This document shows, in pieces, positions 17,081-28,139 of a stretch of 64,000 nucleotides of DNA. Made by a program: the position numbers and the translations under genes. How positions within the stretch are numbered: the stretch's first letter is position 1; each line of letters starts with the position of its first letter. The stretch is taken from NCBI RefSeq assembly GCF_024758005.1, contig NZ_CP103288.1:310001-374000 (forward strand). The letters are read 5' to 3'. The notes beneath the pieces were generated by a model that ran no database searches, was not told the DNA's origin, and was given only the letters and a program-made list of their open reading frames with translations. This stretch comes from Pseudarthrobacter sp. NS4 (GTDB taxonomy: Bacteria; Actinomycetota; Actinomycetes; Actinomycetales; Micrococcaceae).

Positions 17081-17763
17081 AGCATGCCCCTTTCGATGAT
17101 GGTGCGGACGTTGCTGTCCTCCAGGACTTCCACGCGGTGGCCGGGGGTGGAGACGAAGATCCGGCCTTCGCCCCACTGGCGGGTCCAAATCGCCGGGGAA
17201 GTTACCTCACGGTGCCAGGGGTCCCAAGCCCGCACTTTCTGCGTGCTGGTGGCAAGGACGTCGATGTAGTCGTCGGCCAGGACCCAGTACTGCTCAGTGA
17301 ACAGGTCAAAATCCCCGATGCCGCGGGTGATGGGGTGGTCCGCTGCCGCGGGAAGCATGTTCACCGTATACGGGACGTAGTTGTCCGACTGGTCGCCCCT
17401 CCGATCATCCGGATGCTTTCCTGGATGGGAGGCGAACTGGCCGCCGATCAGGTGCAGGTAATCCGACGTGTTGCGGTAGGAATCGGCAATCCCGCCATGC
17501 CATCCTGCCAGGCCCGTCCCGTTTTCGACGGCAGCGTGGAGCCCCTGGAATTCGTCCCGTTCGATGGTGGACATGGTCATGCATTGCACGATGAGGTCAA
17601 CGCCCGCCATGTATTCCGCATCGGCGTAGATCTTGGGTGACTCCTCGATGCGGACGCCGTAGCCGTTGTCCTCGAGGAAGGGGATGAACACGTTCGTAGC
17701 TTCGACGGGCTGGTGCCCCTCCCACCCGCCGCGGACCACCAGCGCTGTCTTAGTGCCGTTCAT
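17065..17763 (-). CDS. ThuA-like domain protein
   Basis: Protein of 232 aa with a ThuA/glutamine-amidotransferase-like fold: N-terminal LVVRGGWEGHQPVEA, central GWHGGIADSYRNTSDYLHLIGGQF, and C-terminal VTSPAIWTRQWGEGRIFVSTPGH. The family is tied to trehalose or other disaccharide catabolism together with Gfo/Idh/MocA oxidoreductases, exactly the partner found here. It is first in a two-gene operon and divergent from a LacI regulator, with a 16-bp palindrome in between. The biochemical role of ThuA proteins is not settled. Confidence 0.87.
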   Translation of the reverse strand: MNGTKTALVVRGGWEGHQPVEATNVFIPFLEDNGYGVRIEESPKIYADAEYMAGVDLIVQCMTMSTIERDEFQGLHAAVENGTGLAGWHGGIADSYRNTSDYLHLIGGQFASHPGKHPDDRRGDQSDNYVPYTVNMLPAAADHPITRGIGDFDLFTEQYWVLADDYIDVLATSTQKVRAWDPWHREVTSPAIWTRQWGEGRIFVSTPGHRVEVLEDSNVRTIIERGMLWASR

Positions 17764-17876
17764 GCTTATATTCCTTCATCAGTATTTTTCCGGGGGAGTG
17801 CTGGGTGTGCCGTGAGCGTGCTGCCGGCGGAACGGGTTGGCGGCACGTGTTTCAACTGCCTTTTCCTCTTCAAAAA

Positions 17877-17892
17877 TTCGAAACGTTTCGAA
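17877..17892. promoter_or_regulatory. LacI-type operator, perfect palindrome
   Basis: TTCGAAACGTTTCGAA, a perfect 16-bp palindrome with a central CG, between the divergent thuA-like and lacI genes. It is the probable site of the adjacent LacI regulator. Confidence 0.8.
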
Positions 17893-17952
17893 AAGAGTAG
17901 TCTTGTCCTTGAACCTATTCGGGCCAGAGTTGCGCAGTCAACGATTTGAATC

Positions 17953-17968
17953 TCCGAAAAGTTTCGAG
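17953..17968. promoter_or_regulatory. Second LacI-type operator, imperfect copy
   Basis: TCCGAAAAGTTTCGAG, differing from the perfect palindrome upstream at three positions, 76 bp away centre to centre and 17 nt before the lacI start. The paired sites suggest looping or dual control of both promoters. Confidence 0.65.
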
Positions 17969-17985
17969 CTTGGTGAGGACGTGTA

Positions 17986-19023
17986 ATGCAGGGACAACAG
18001 AGCAGGCTCACGCTGGCGTCGTTGGCCCGCGAGGCGGGCGTTTCCGCGCCGACGGTCTCCAAGGTGATCAACGGCCGTCCGGATGTTTCCGCTGAAACCC
18101 GGAAAAGGGTGCTGGCGATACTGGCCCGCACCGGCTACAAATCACCGCTGCAGCAGCGCCGTACCTTCGCGGCCAACCCCGTGGTTGAGGTGGTGCTGGA
18201 CTCCCTCAATTCCGGTTACACGGCAGAGGTGCTCAACGGCATCCTGGAGTACGCGGCCGGTGCCGGCGTCGAAATATTGCTGGGCAGCACCGGTATGAAA
18301 GGCGGCCCCGCGCCCACTCCGGAACAGCGCGCGCAACGCATCGTCGACCAGGGCCGCTACGGGATGATCGTGATCACGTCGGCATTCGCAGATGCCCCGC
18401 TTGATGCCTTCCACCGCCGGGGCATCCCGGTGGTGGTTATCGATCCGCTCAACCCCCCATCGGAGCAGGTTGTGAGCGTCGGATGCACGGACTGGGCGGG
18501 AGCCAAGGACGCTACCTCCCATTTGCTGGGATTGGGGCACCGCCGGATCGCGTTCCTCGGCGGGCCGGAAACGGTGGACTGCAACCAGGCCCGGCTCCAC
18601 GGCTACCTTGCCGCGCTCCGCTCCCGCGGTGTTGCAGCCCAGGACGGGTATGTCCTGGCCGGAGAGTTCCGGTCCGACGACGGCGCGCGCCGGCTGCGCT
18701 CATTGCTGCAGTTGGACCCGGGGCCCACAGCCGTCTTCGCCGCCAGCGACACCATCGCGCTGGGGGTGGTGGCCGAGGCGCTCCGGCAACAGGTCCGGAT
18801 CCCGGAGGACCTCAGCGTGGTGGGTTTCGACGGCATCCGCCAGACTGAAGAGGCCGTTCCCGCCCTGACCACTGTGGCGCAGCCGCTGCGCGACATCGGG
18901 CGTGCGGCCCTGCGGATCATCCTGCGCCAGGTCAAGGGCGAGGTGCCGGATTCGCGCCGCGTTGAGCTCGCCACGACGTTGGTGGTCCGGGAATCCACGG
19001 CCCCGCCGCCGGAGCCCAGGTAG
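17986..19023 (+). CDS. LacI-family regulator of the ThuA/oxidoreductase operon
   Basis: Transcription factor of 345 aa. The helix-turn-helix lies at about residues 9-28 (LASLAREAGVSAPTVSKVIN), followed by the hinge and a sugar-binding core (VVIDPLNPPSEQVVSVGCTDW, LGHRRIAFLGGP, VPALTTVAQPLRDIG). It is divergent from the ThuA gene and preceded by two CGAAA-type palindromes. It belongs to the actinobacterial LacI subgroup that often controls sugar-derivative catabolism. Target assignment is by position only. Confidence 0.9.
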   Translation: MQGQQSRLTLASLAREAGVSAPTVSKVINGRPDVSAETRKRVLAILARTGYKSPLQQRRTFAANPVVEVVLDSLNSGYTAEVLNGILEYAAGAGVEILLGSTGMKGGPAPTPEQRAQRIVDQGRYGMIVITSAFADAPLDAFHRRGIPVVVIDPLNPPSEQVVSVGCTDWAGAKDATSHLLGLGHRRIAFLGGPETVDCNQARLHGYLAALRSRGVAAQDGYVLAGEFRSDDGARRLRSLLQLDPGPTAVFAASDTIALGVVAEALRQQVRIPEDLSVVGFDGIRQTEEAVPALTTVAQPLRDIGRAALRIILRQVKGEVPDSRRVELATTLVVRESTAPPPEPR

Positions 19024-19173
19024 CTTGCCGTCCCTGTAGCCAAACTGTGGCTGCCCCGGCCGTCATAGGCCCCCTGGCCGCACAAAAGGCGGCTGGTAAA
19101 ATAGACGGGTTGCATGGCGGCCTTCTTGCTGGTCCAACCAGCGCCGTATCGAAGTAGGGGACCAGACGAAATC

Positions 19174-20793
19174 ATGACGGCAGGCGGGTCACACCTCGGG
19201 ATTTCGGAAAGCCAGCCGGGCGCGCCGGCCAAGGCTTCCGAGCCGGCTAAAGGCCGCGCCTATCTCGCCACCATCGAAGGTTTTGTCGGCGCCCTCATGA
19301 TGTTCGTCGGCTCGATCGGGACCGGCTGGATAGCCAACGGCTCGCCCATGATCCGCCAGCCCGTGGTTATCGCGCTCCGCACCGAGGGCTGGGGAGTCAC
19401 TGTTTCCACCATCCTGCTCACCGTGGGTGCCATGGTTCTGATGCGGTCCTGGTTGCGGCTGGGGCAGCGACTGGCCGACTGGGGGAAATCATCGCTGCGT
19501 TCCGTGGTGATCGCCATTTCCGCCTGGTCCCTGCCGTTGCTGTTCTGCGTGCCTGTCTTCTCCCGCGACGTCTACGCCTACACCGGCCAGGGCCGGCTGG
19601 TGATGGAAGGCCAGAACCCCTACGAGGTGGGCATTTCCACCCTCAGCAACTGGTTCTCGCTGGGGGCCGATCCCGCGTGGGCGGAGAACCGCACGCCCTA
19701 CGGCCCGTACTTCCTGTGGCTGGCGCGCGGGGTGGTGGGGCTGACCGGCGCCCAGCCCGACGTGTCCGTGCTGCTCTTCCGGCTCCTGGCCGGCGTCGGG
19801 GTCCTGCTCTGCGTCATCTACGTGCCCAAGCTGGCGGAGCTGCACGGCATCAACGGGGCCCGGGCGCTCTGGATCTCGGTGGCCAACCCGCTGTTCCTGA
19901 TCAGCTTCATTGCCAGTGCCCATAACGACGCCCTGATGGTGGGGCTCGCCGTTGCAGGCGTCTACTTTGCAGCCACGCGCCGTTACCTGCTGGGCCTCCT
20001 CCTGGTCACGGCATCGATCGGGATCAAGCCGATCACGGTGCTGCTGCTGCCGTTCATCGGGGTCATGTGGGCTGGCCCCTCGGCTTCGTGGCCGCGCAAG
20101 TTCCTGGTCTGGGGCGCGACGGCGGGCATCAGCTTCGGCGTGCTGGCCCTCAGCGGCATCCCCTACAACCTCGGCATCGGCTGGACCTGGGCCATCATGG
20201 ACCCCACTCCGGGTTACACCGGGTACTCACCGTCCGGTTTCCTGGGCCAGCAGGTGGAATTTCTGGCCAACGTCCTGGGACTCGCTGGCGGGACGTTCGC
20301 CACGCTGCTGCGGACGGGCATGAAGTGGGCCGCCATCGGGCTGGTGCTGCTGCTGATGTTCCGCGGTGACTACTCCCGGGCGGTGCGCCGGATGGCTCTG
20401 GCGTTCACCGCCGTCGTAATGCTCTCACCCATCATCCAGCCCTGGTACATCCTGTGGTTCCTGCCGTTCCTGGCCGTTACCGGGATCAGGGACGACTGGC
20501 AGATCCGCTCGCTGTACGTTGGCGTGACGTTCTTTGTGGTGTTCGGGGCGCAGGACCAGCTCTCCGTGTGGTCCTTCGTGGAACTGCCCATCGACGCCTC
20601 GTCGCTGGCATTCGTGACGGCCCTGGCATTCACGTTCTACCTTTTATTCCTCGACGTGCATACACGAACACTGCTTATCCAGGGCAAGCCCCTGGACCTG
20701 GCAAAGCGGGGCTGGAAGTGGGTGCTGGCACGGCGCGAGGCCAGGCGCGCCCAGGCGGAACAGCCCGGCCGCGAGCGACTGGGAAGCCGCTAG
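19174..20793 (+). CDS. mptB: Polyprenol-phosphomannose-dependent alpha-1,6-mannosyltransferase MptB-like
   Basis: Multi-spanning membrane GT-C glycosyltransferase of 539 aa with about 12 helices. It would extend an alpha-1,6-mannan backbone (lipomannan or related cell-envelope glycan) from polyprenyl-phosphate-mannose. Hallmarks are the extracytoplasmic loop with catalytic-type acidic residue (CVPVFSRDVYAYTGQGRLV), GQNPYEVGIS, NRTPYGPYFLW and IASAHNDALMVGLAV. I chose ATG 19174 after an AGGGGA, since the open frame from 19114 adds no conserved residues. A TAAAAT element at about 19096-19101 may be the -10 box. A hairpin terminator follows the gene. Confidence 0.87.
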   Translation: MTAGGSHLGISESQPGAPAKASEPAKGRAYLATIEGFVGALMMFVGSIGTGWIANGSPMIRQPVVIALRTEGWGVTVSTILLTVGAMVLMRSWLRLGQRLADWGKSSLRSVVIAISAWSLPLLFCVPVFSRDVYAYTGQGRLVMEGQNPYEVGISTLSNWFSLGADPAWAENRTPYGPYFLWLARGVVGLTGAQPDVSVLLFRLLAGVGVLLCVIYVPKLAELHGINGARALWISVANPLFLISFIASAHNDALMVGLAVAGVYFAATRRYLLGLLLVTASIGIKPITVLLLPFIGVMWAGPSASWPRKFLVWGATAGISFGVLALSGIPYNLGIGWTWAIMDPTPGYTGYSPSGFLGQQVEFLANVLGLAGGTFATLLRTGMKWAAIGLVLLLMFRGDYSRAVRRMALAFTAVVMLSPIIQPWYILWFLPFLAVTGIRDDWQIRSLYVGVTFFVVFGAQDQLSVWSFVELPIDASSLAFVTALAFTFYLLFLDVHTRTLLIQGKPLDLAKRGWKWVLARREARRAQAEQPGRERLGSR

Positions 20794-20807
20794 CGGTTAG
20801 TGCAGCC

Positions 20808-20832
20808 GGCCCCTGAGGCGCTGGGGCCTTTT
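20808..20832 (+). terminator. Rho-independent terminator after mptB
   Basis: GGCCCC stem, 9-nt loop, GGGGCC, then TTTT, starting 15 nt after the mptB stop. Confidence 0.65.
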
Positions 20833-20904
20833 GGCCCTGTTGCCTGGTTCCAGTCAGGTGTCTAGTGGGAGGATGTTCACGTCCGCCGCTGGATTCGTCC
20901 TGCC

Positions 20905-21567
20905 TTGAGCGACTACCGCAGCGTCCACATTCCCGTTGACGCGGTAAAGCTTGAAGGTGACCTGCATCTGCCCGGCCACTGGGACGCCATTGTGGTGTTC
21001 GCGCACGGCAGCGGCAGCAGCAGGCACAGCCCCCGCAACCGCTACGTTGCTTCCGTCCTCCACCAGGCGGGCCTCGGAACCCTCCTTCTGGACTTGCTGA
21101 CCCCTGCTGAGGAAGCCGACCGCGGCAACGTCTTCAACATCCCGCTGCTCGCGCACCGCCTCAGCGCAGCAACCCACTGGCTGGCTGAGGCGGATGACAC
21201 TGGTGCACGCCGATGTGGCTACTTCGGGGCGAGTACCGGGGCCGGTGCGGCGTTGTGGGCGGCGGCTGAGCCCGGGGCCCGCGTGGGCGCCGTCGTTTCC
21301 AGGGGCGGGCGTCCGGACCTGGCTGGCCCGCGGCTGGCAGCCGTCCAAGCCCCGACCCTCCTGATTGTCGGAAGCGCCGATCCCCAGGTCCTCGACCTCA
21401 ACCGCGAAGCACTGGAACGTCTGCACGCACCCGCCTGCCTGGAGATTGTTCCGGGAGCGACGCACCTCTTCGAGGAACCCGGAACCCTCGCCCAAGCGGC
21501 GGCGCTGGCCGCGGACTGGTTTGTCCGCTACCTGATGCCAGGCACCACGGAAAAACCTGTTCCTTGA
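20905..21567 (+). CDS. Alpha/beta hydrolase (dienelactone-hydrolase-like)
   Basis: Cytosolic hydrolase of about 220 aa. It shows VVFAHGSGSSRHSPRNRYVA (oxyanion region), nucleophile Ser in GYFGASTGAGAA, acid in LIVGSADPQVLDLN, and His in PGATHLFEEPG. This subgroup (DLLTPAEEADRGNVFNIPLLA) is often fused to or paired with phosphoribosyltransferase domains in other bacteria; here it stands alone. The start is uncertain: TTG 20905 is the first usable codon and lacks a good ribosome-binding site. The substrate is unknown. Confidence 0.78.
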   Translation: MSDYRSVHIPVDAVKLEGDLHLPGHWDAIVVFAHGSGSSRHSPRNRYVASVLHQAGLGTLLLDLLTPAEEADRGNVFNIPLLAHRLSAATHWLAEADDTGARRCGYFGASTGAGAALWAAAEPGARVGAVVSRGGRPDLAGPRLAAVQAPTLLIVGSADPQVLDLNREALERLHAPACLEIVPGATHLFEEPGTLAQAAALAADWFVRYLMPGTTEKPVP

Positions 21568-21584
21568 GGACCGCTGCTGCGGGC

Positions 21585-22868
21585 TTAGGCGTCCGCAGGC
21601 ACGTGCGCTGCGTGCTTCCGCCCGAGCTCTGCCGTCCGCTTCACCGACCACCAGAGCAGCACCACCAGGAGCACGTTGCGGGTGGTAAGGATCGCTGCCA
21701 TGACGGGGTGGGCGTGGATGAGCGGGGTGTAGAACAGCGGATAGATCACAAAGGTGGTGATGGCGATGCCCATCAGGAGGGCCGCCGGTACCTTCCACCG
21801 TTCCCAGTCATGGGTGAGGCCCGCGATGATCACCGGCGCCAGCCAGATGATGAACTGCGGCGAGCCCACTTTGTTGAACACGATGAAGGCGGTGACCATC
21901 ATGAGGGAACCCTCGAGGAACAGTTCCTCGCGTTCGGCGCCGCGGTTCATCGCGCGGACCAGCAGGATGGCCGCTCCCACCGCAGCCAGGATGAGGAGCG
22001 GCTGCATCAGGAACGCGGCTGTGCCCGCTCCCGGGCCATAAACCTCGGTGGAGTTGATGGCCGTGTTGTCCGCCATTTTGGAACCGGCGATGTTGAAGAC
22101 GCTCAGCCAGACCCACGGCGTGGAGAATGTGGCCTCCAGCTGCATGCCGCGTTCGCCCTGGTTGGTGAGGAAGTCCATGATGTGCCGCAGGCCGCCGGAA
22201 AGCCACGTTCCCAGGGCGACAACGGCCGTCACCACCACGCCGGAGAGGACCACCTGGACCCGTTTCTGGCTTGCAATCACGATGGGCGCCAGGACGGCCG
22301 CCGGCCACACCTTGATCCAGGTGGCGATGCTGAGCAGGATGCCAGCCACCACGGGCCGCTGCGCCGCATACAGCAGCGCGATCAGCACGATGGGTGCGGT
22401 AATGCCCTCTACCCTCGCAAAGCTGAGGTAGCCCATAAAGACCGTGAAGAACAGCCACCACCAGGCCGGGGCAGTGCCGCTCACCTTCCGCGGGCCGCGG
22501 GTAAGGAAGGCAAGCCCGACGGCGTTGAGGGCCGTGATGATCAGGAACCACACCAGCAGGTACAGGCCTGGCCCGGCGATGTGGGCAAGGAAGATGGGGA
22601 TCTGCGCCAGTACCGGGTACACCCACGGGCTGATCTTCCCGTCGAGGTTCTCCGGGTTGTAGCCGTCCATAGCCCACTGGCGATACTGCTCGGTGTCACT
22701 GAAGGTATCGCCGTGCAGGAAGAAGGACGCCATCCAGCCCAGGAAGTACAGATGGACGACGGCGAAGCCCCACCACACGCTGGACGGGCGGGCGAACCAG
22801 TCCACCGCCTTTGCAGGAAGGACTTTGGTGCGGATGCTGACCAAACGGTCAAAGAACCTCGTGGAAAT
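21585..22868 (-). CDS. GT87-like integral membrane glycosyltransferase, paralog B
   Basis: Polytopic GT-C-type membrane protein of 427 aa with about ten helices. FSDTEQYRQWAMDGYNPENLDGKISPWVYPVLAQIP carries the acidic residues expected in the first large extracytoplasmic loop, and IKVWPAAVLAPIV and FNKVGSPQFIIWLAPVI are further shared blocks. It is a close tandem paralog of the gene at 22870, which lies just upstream in the same operon. The first standard start in frame is TTG 22844, but homology to the paralog begins earlier (ISTRFFDRLVSIRTKVLP). I therefore place the start at an ATT codon at 22868, which has AAGGAG 7 nt upstream and is 1 nt past the stop of the upstream gene. Confidence 0.8.
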   Translation of the reverse strand: MSTRFFDRLVSIRTKVLPAKAVDWFARPSSVWWGFAVVHLYFLGWMASFFLHGDTFSDTEQYRQWAMDGYNPENLDGKISPWVYPVLAQIPIFLAHIAGPGLYLLVWFLIITALNAVGLAFLTRGPRKVSGTAPAWWWLFFTVFMGYLSFARVEGITAPIVLIALLYAAQRPVVAGILLSIATWIKVWPAAVLAPIVIASQKRVQVVLSGVVVTAVVALGTWLSGGLRHIMDFLTNQGERGMQLEATFSTPWVWLSVFNIAGSKMADNTAINSTEVYGPGAGTAAFLMQPLLILAAVGAAILLVRAMNRGAEREELFLEGSLMMVTAFIVFNKVGSPQFIIWLAPVIIAGLTHDWERWKVPAALLMGIAITTFVIYPLFYTPLIHAHPVMAAILTTRNVLLVVLLWWSVKRTAELGRKHAAHVPADA

Positions 22869-22869
22869 G

Positions 22870-24204
22870 TCAGGACTCCTTGAGCGCGGGGGTTGCCGCC
22901 GGAGCCTTCTTGCCCAGCGCGTAGAGGCGCCGGACGCTCCAGAGGAACAGGACCACCAGGAGGACGTTGCGGATGGTCAGCACCAAGGCCATCCAGGGGT
23001 TGTTGTGGCTGAGGGCATCGTAGAACAGCGGATAGATGAAGTACGTGGCCACGGCGATGACGATCAGCATGGCAGCCGGAACCCGCCACTCCCGCCAGCT
23101 GTGCGCCAGCCCGACGGCGACGGCGGGGGCGAGCCACACCATGAACTGCGGGGAACCCACTTTGTTGAAGACTACGAAAGCGGTGGCCAGGGTGAGTGCG
23201 CCGGCCAGCAGCAGTTCGGTGCGGTCTGCGCCGCCGCTGAGCTTGCCGTTGTGCAGGGCCCAGAAGGTCAGGCCGGCCACCAGCAGGGCGGCGAGGATCA
23301 GGAGGGGCTGCATCAGCACGGACATCAATGCAGTGCCGGGGCCATCCACCTGCATGGAGTTGATGTCGGTGTTCATGTACATCCGGGAATCACCGATGTT
23401 CAGGACAGACAACCAAAGCCAGGGCGTGGTGAAGGTGGCTTCGAGCTGCATGCCGCGGTCGCCCTGTTGGGTGAGGAAGTTCAGGAGCTTCGGGAGGCTC
23501 CCCACCGCAGCTGCCAGCGCAATCACGGCCGCCGAGGTAGCAATTCCGGCAAGCACCACCAGGATCCGGTTCTTGACGACCGCGAACAGGGCCAGCATGA
23601 CGGCGGCCGGCCAAACCTTAACCCAGGTGCCGATGGCCAGCAGGACGGAGGCGATGAACGGCCGGCCCACGCCGTAGGCGAGGGCCACCAGGACCAATGG
23701 CGCGGTGAGGCCGTCCACGCGGGCGAAGCCGAGCCAGCCCATGAGGAAGGTGAAGACCAGCCACCACCAGGCGGCAGGAATGGCTTGGCGGTCCCGGCCG
23801 CGGTTGGTGAGTTTCAGCACGGCCCAGCCGTTGAGGACCGTGGTCATCAGGACCCAGAGGAAGAAGAACGGTCCGGGCCCCGCGATGCCGGCGATGGCCA
23901 TGGGGATGAGCGCGAGGATGGGGTAGACCCAGGGGCTGGGGCCGCCGGTGAGGTTCGCGTCATCGAAGCCGGCCATGGCCCAGTCACGGTAGATGAAAGT
24001 GTCGCTCAACGCCTCGCCACGCAGGGAGAGCGAGGCGGCGAAGACAAGGAAGACGAGGTGCACCACGATGAAGCCGCCCAGCAGCCCGCGCGGGGTGTTC
24101 AGCCGGTCCCGCACCGGTGTTGGGAGGATGACGTTGCGGATCCTGGTCAGATTGCCGAAGAAAGCGTCCGTGGAAATGGCGGGATCCTTGTCAGGTTGTT
24201 GCAC
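22870..24204 (-). CDS. GT87-like integral membrane glycosyltransferase, paralog A
   Basis: Polytopic membrane protein of up to 444 aa, paralogous to the protein downstream: LSDTFIYRDWAMAGF, SPWVYPILALIPMAIAGIAGPG, LSFLTQQGDRGMQLEATF-type and FNKVGSPQFMVWLAPAV blocks match. It probably transfers a polyprenyl-linked sugar on the outer face of the membrane. GTG 24204 has no recognisable ribosome-binding site, whereas an in-frame ATT at 24177 has AAGGA 7 nt upstream, in the same arrangement as in the paralog. Together with mptB at 19174 it suggests local envelope-glycan functions. Confidence 0.82.
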   Translation of the reverse strand: MQQPDKDPAISTDAFFGNLTRIRNVILPTPVRDRLNTPRGLLGGFIVVHLVFLVFAASLSLRGEALSDTFIYRDWAMAGFDDANLTGGPSPWVYPILALIPMAIAGIAGPGPFFFLWVLMTTVLNGWAVLKLTNRGRDRQAIPAAWWWLVFTFLMGWLGFARVDGLTAPLVLVALAYGVGRPFIASVLLAIGTWVKVWPAAVMLALFAVVKNRILVVLAGIATSAAVIALAAAVGSLPKLLNFLTQQGDRGMQLEATFTTPWLWLSVLNIGDSRMYMNTDINSMQVDGPGTALMSVLMQPLLILAALLVAGLTFWALHNGKLSGGADRTELLLAGALTLATAFVVFNKVGSPQFMVWLAPAVAVGLAHSWREWRVPAAMLIVIAVATYFIYPLFYDALSHNNPWMALVLTIRNVLLVVLFLWSVRRLYALGKKAPAATPALKES

Positions 24205-24518
24205 AGTACGTCGTTGCGCAAGTGGCTTGGGTTCTGCCGCATGGCGGGTGTCGGGGGCACCGGAGCCGCTTTAAAACGGCTTCCACCCGGGTCCAACTCT
24301 AATTCACGGGCCCTTGCGGTCAGTAATCCCAGGCAGTAGTCTCCAGCGCCCGCGCCCCTGACCTGCGGTTACTCGTGGGTAGGTTTCTAAAGTTGCTGGC
24401 GGTGCCTTGCTGGGGCACCATGAACTGGGCACTCGGATGCCCAAACGCGTTTGCAGCCTTTTGGGGAGCGCATGCGCCTGCCCGATCCCCAAATGCAACG
24501 AAACATTAAGGCTTACCC
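24205..24518. promoter_or_regulatory. Intergenic region with stem-loop before the 70-aa gene
   Basis: About 310 bp without a gene. Near its right end, TTTGGGGA (24460-24467) pairs with TCCCCAAA (24486-24493) around an internal palindrome GCGCATGCGC (24468-24477), 25 nt before the next start codon. A smaller hairpin GGTGCC...GGGCACC lies about 24401-24420. I see no tRNA-like or protein-coding signal. Confidence 0.5.
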
Positions 24519-24731
24519 ATGACCGCTCATCACTTCCCTATGACCCTGACCGTGGCCGACCGCGCAAGTATGGACAGCGAGCTCGAAGCAGCCGTCAGCG
24601 CCGCCAGGGCGCACGCGCTCGCTGAGAAGCGCCACGGCATCCTGGTGACGCGGCACGGCGTGGACAAGTTCACGGTGGCCCTGAGCGAAACGGTCCCCTT
24701 CGGCCTGACGCGCGAGCACCAGGCCTGGTAG
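24519..24731 (+). CDS. Small hypothetical protein (70 aa)
   Basis: Protein of 70 residues with a good AAGG ribosome-binding site 7 nt before the ATG. It is mostly helical and acidic in the middle (SELEAAVSAARAHALAEKRHGILVTRHG). I do not recognise a domain; small proteins ending in a VPFGLTREHQAW-like tail look like a conserved Arthrobacter type. It is preceded by a stem-loop 5' region. Confidence 0.65.
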   Translation: MTAHHFPMTLTVADRASMDSELEAAVSAARAHALAEKRHGILVTRHGVDKFTVALSETVPFGLTREHQAW

Positions 24732-24758
24732 GCCCTTTTCCCTTATGGTGGGCCTGAA

Positions 24759-25019
24759 CTAGCTGCCGGATTCGTTTCCGTTGCCGGACACCCGTCCACT
24801 GCGCTGCTGCAGCCGGTCGATGTGCTTTGACGCTTCGGCTTTGCTGAGGTCCGCCGGCAGTTCTTCCCCTGCCTCGCGGGCCAGGGTGTCGAGGTAGCTC
24901 CGCTGGGCTGCCGTCATGGGTTCATCGCCCGTTGCCCAGTCCTCCGGGTCCCGGTTGAGGCCGGCGTCCGGTTCCGGAGTAGGGCTGCCGATTTTTTCCT
25001 GGTCACTGTTGTTGTCCAT
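24759..25019 (-). CDS. DUF3072 domain protein
   Basis: Small acidic protein of 86 aa. The DUF3072 core is visible as MTAAQRSYLDTLAREAGEE followed by LSKAEASKHIDRLQQRSGR, two helices resembling a minimal SAP-like or helical-hairpin unit. ATG 25019 is chosen over an upstream in-frame start at 25145 because the conserved part and the typical polar leader begin here. Function unknown. Confidence 0.8.
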   Translation of the reverse strand: MDNNSDQEKIGSPTPEPDAGLNRDPEDWATGDEPMTAAQRSYLDTLAREAGEELPADLSKAEASKHIDRLQQRSGRVSGNGNESGS

Positions 25020-25071
25020 GGCCAAGAGTTTAGGCGCCGCCCCTGACATCCTGCAGTTGTTAAAGCTGCCT

Positions 25072-25644
25072 TTACGGCAGCCGGCTTGGCCGAAGCAGGC
25101 TGGGCACACCTGCCTGATCCGGATCCAGCGCCACGGGGCTGACAAGCACGGCGGGGCCGCGGTGCAGAATGCCGCTGGACAACGGCTGGCAGCGGATGCC
25201 GCCCCGTCCCCGCATCGCGGCGTGCGCCCCCGGTGCCAGCACCGCGTTCATCCACGCGCAGGGGTGGGCAGGGCGCCCGCCGCGGAATCGCACCACCGAC
25301 CCGGCAGACTCCAGCGCGAAGTCATGGCCTACCAGCGGAGCCAGCTGCGCCCCCCGCAGTACAACGTTCCGCCGGGTGTCGAGCGGATCGAACGGGCCGG
25401 CGCCCAATTCAGCAGCCATGGCCTCGAGGGCCTCGACGGCGAACAGGGTCACCGCCGCGTCCATGTGGGCTGCCTTCCCAAAGAACCGGTCGCCCACAAT
25501 GCCCTTGCCGGCCACCACTTCGGCCTGGTGGGCGTCAGCGGTGGGCACATCCGCAGCGCCATCCTTCGCCCGGCCAAAGTAGGCGTGCGCCGGCGATACC
25601 AGCAGGTGCAGGATCCCGACGTCGTACCGGTAGCTTTCCGTCAT
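25072..25644 (-). CDS. MOSC domain protein
   Basis: Protein of 190 aa with a MOSC (molybdenum cofactor sulfurase C-terminal) domain: GKGIVGDRFFGK, RRNVVLRGAQLAPLVGHDF, and a cysteine in the HPCAWMNAVLAPG segment, where the family has its conserved cysteine. Stand-alone MOSC proteins such as YiiM and YuaD relate to molybdenum-cofactor sulfur chemistry or detoxification of N-hydroxylated compounds. No molybdoenzyme gene is nearby. It lies just downstream of the UvrA-like gene, in the same direction. Confidence 0.85.
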   Translation of the reverse strand: MTESYRYDVGILHLLVSPAHAYFGRAKDGAADVPTADAHQAEVVAGKGIVGDRFFGKAAHMDAAVTLFAVEALEAMAAELGAGPFDPLDTRRNVVLRGAQLAPLVGHDFALESAGSVVRFRGGRPAHPCAWMNAVLAPGAHAAMRGRGGIRCQPLSSGILHRGPAVLVSPVALDPDQAGVPSLLRPSRLP

Positions 25645-25665
25645 GCCCCCACCGTAAGCCGTCGC

Positions 25666-28056
<2,391 letters not shown>

Positions 28057-28139
28057 CGGGTCTCCATCTGTCGGCTGGGGCGGGTAGGGATGCTGCGCCC
28101 CGCAGCCTCCCCGGCGTCGCTGGTTTCAATAGTCGCAGC

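Noticed and set aside
21564..24339. Long plus-strand frames opposite the two membrane glycosyltransferases
   Set aside because: They are charged low-complexity complements of transmembrane coding sequence; the minus-strand paralogs align with each other.
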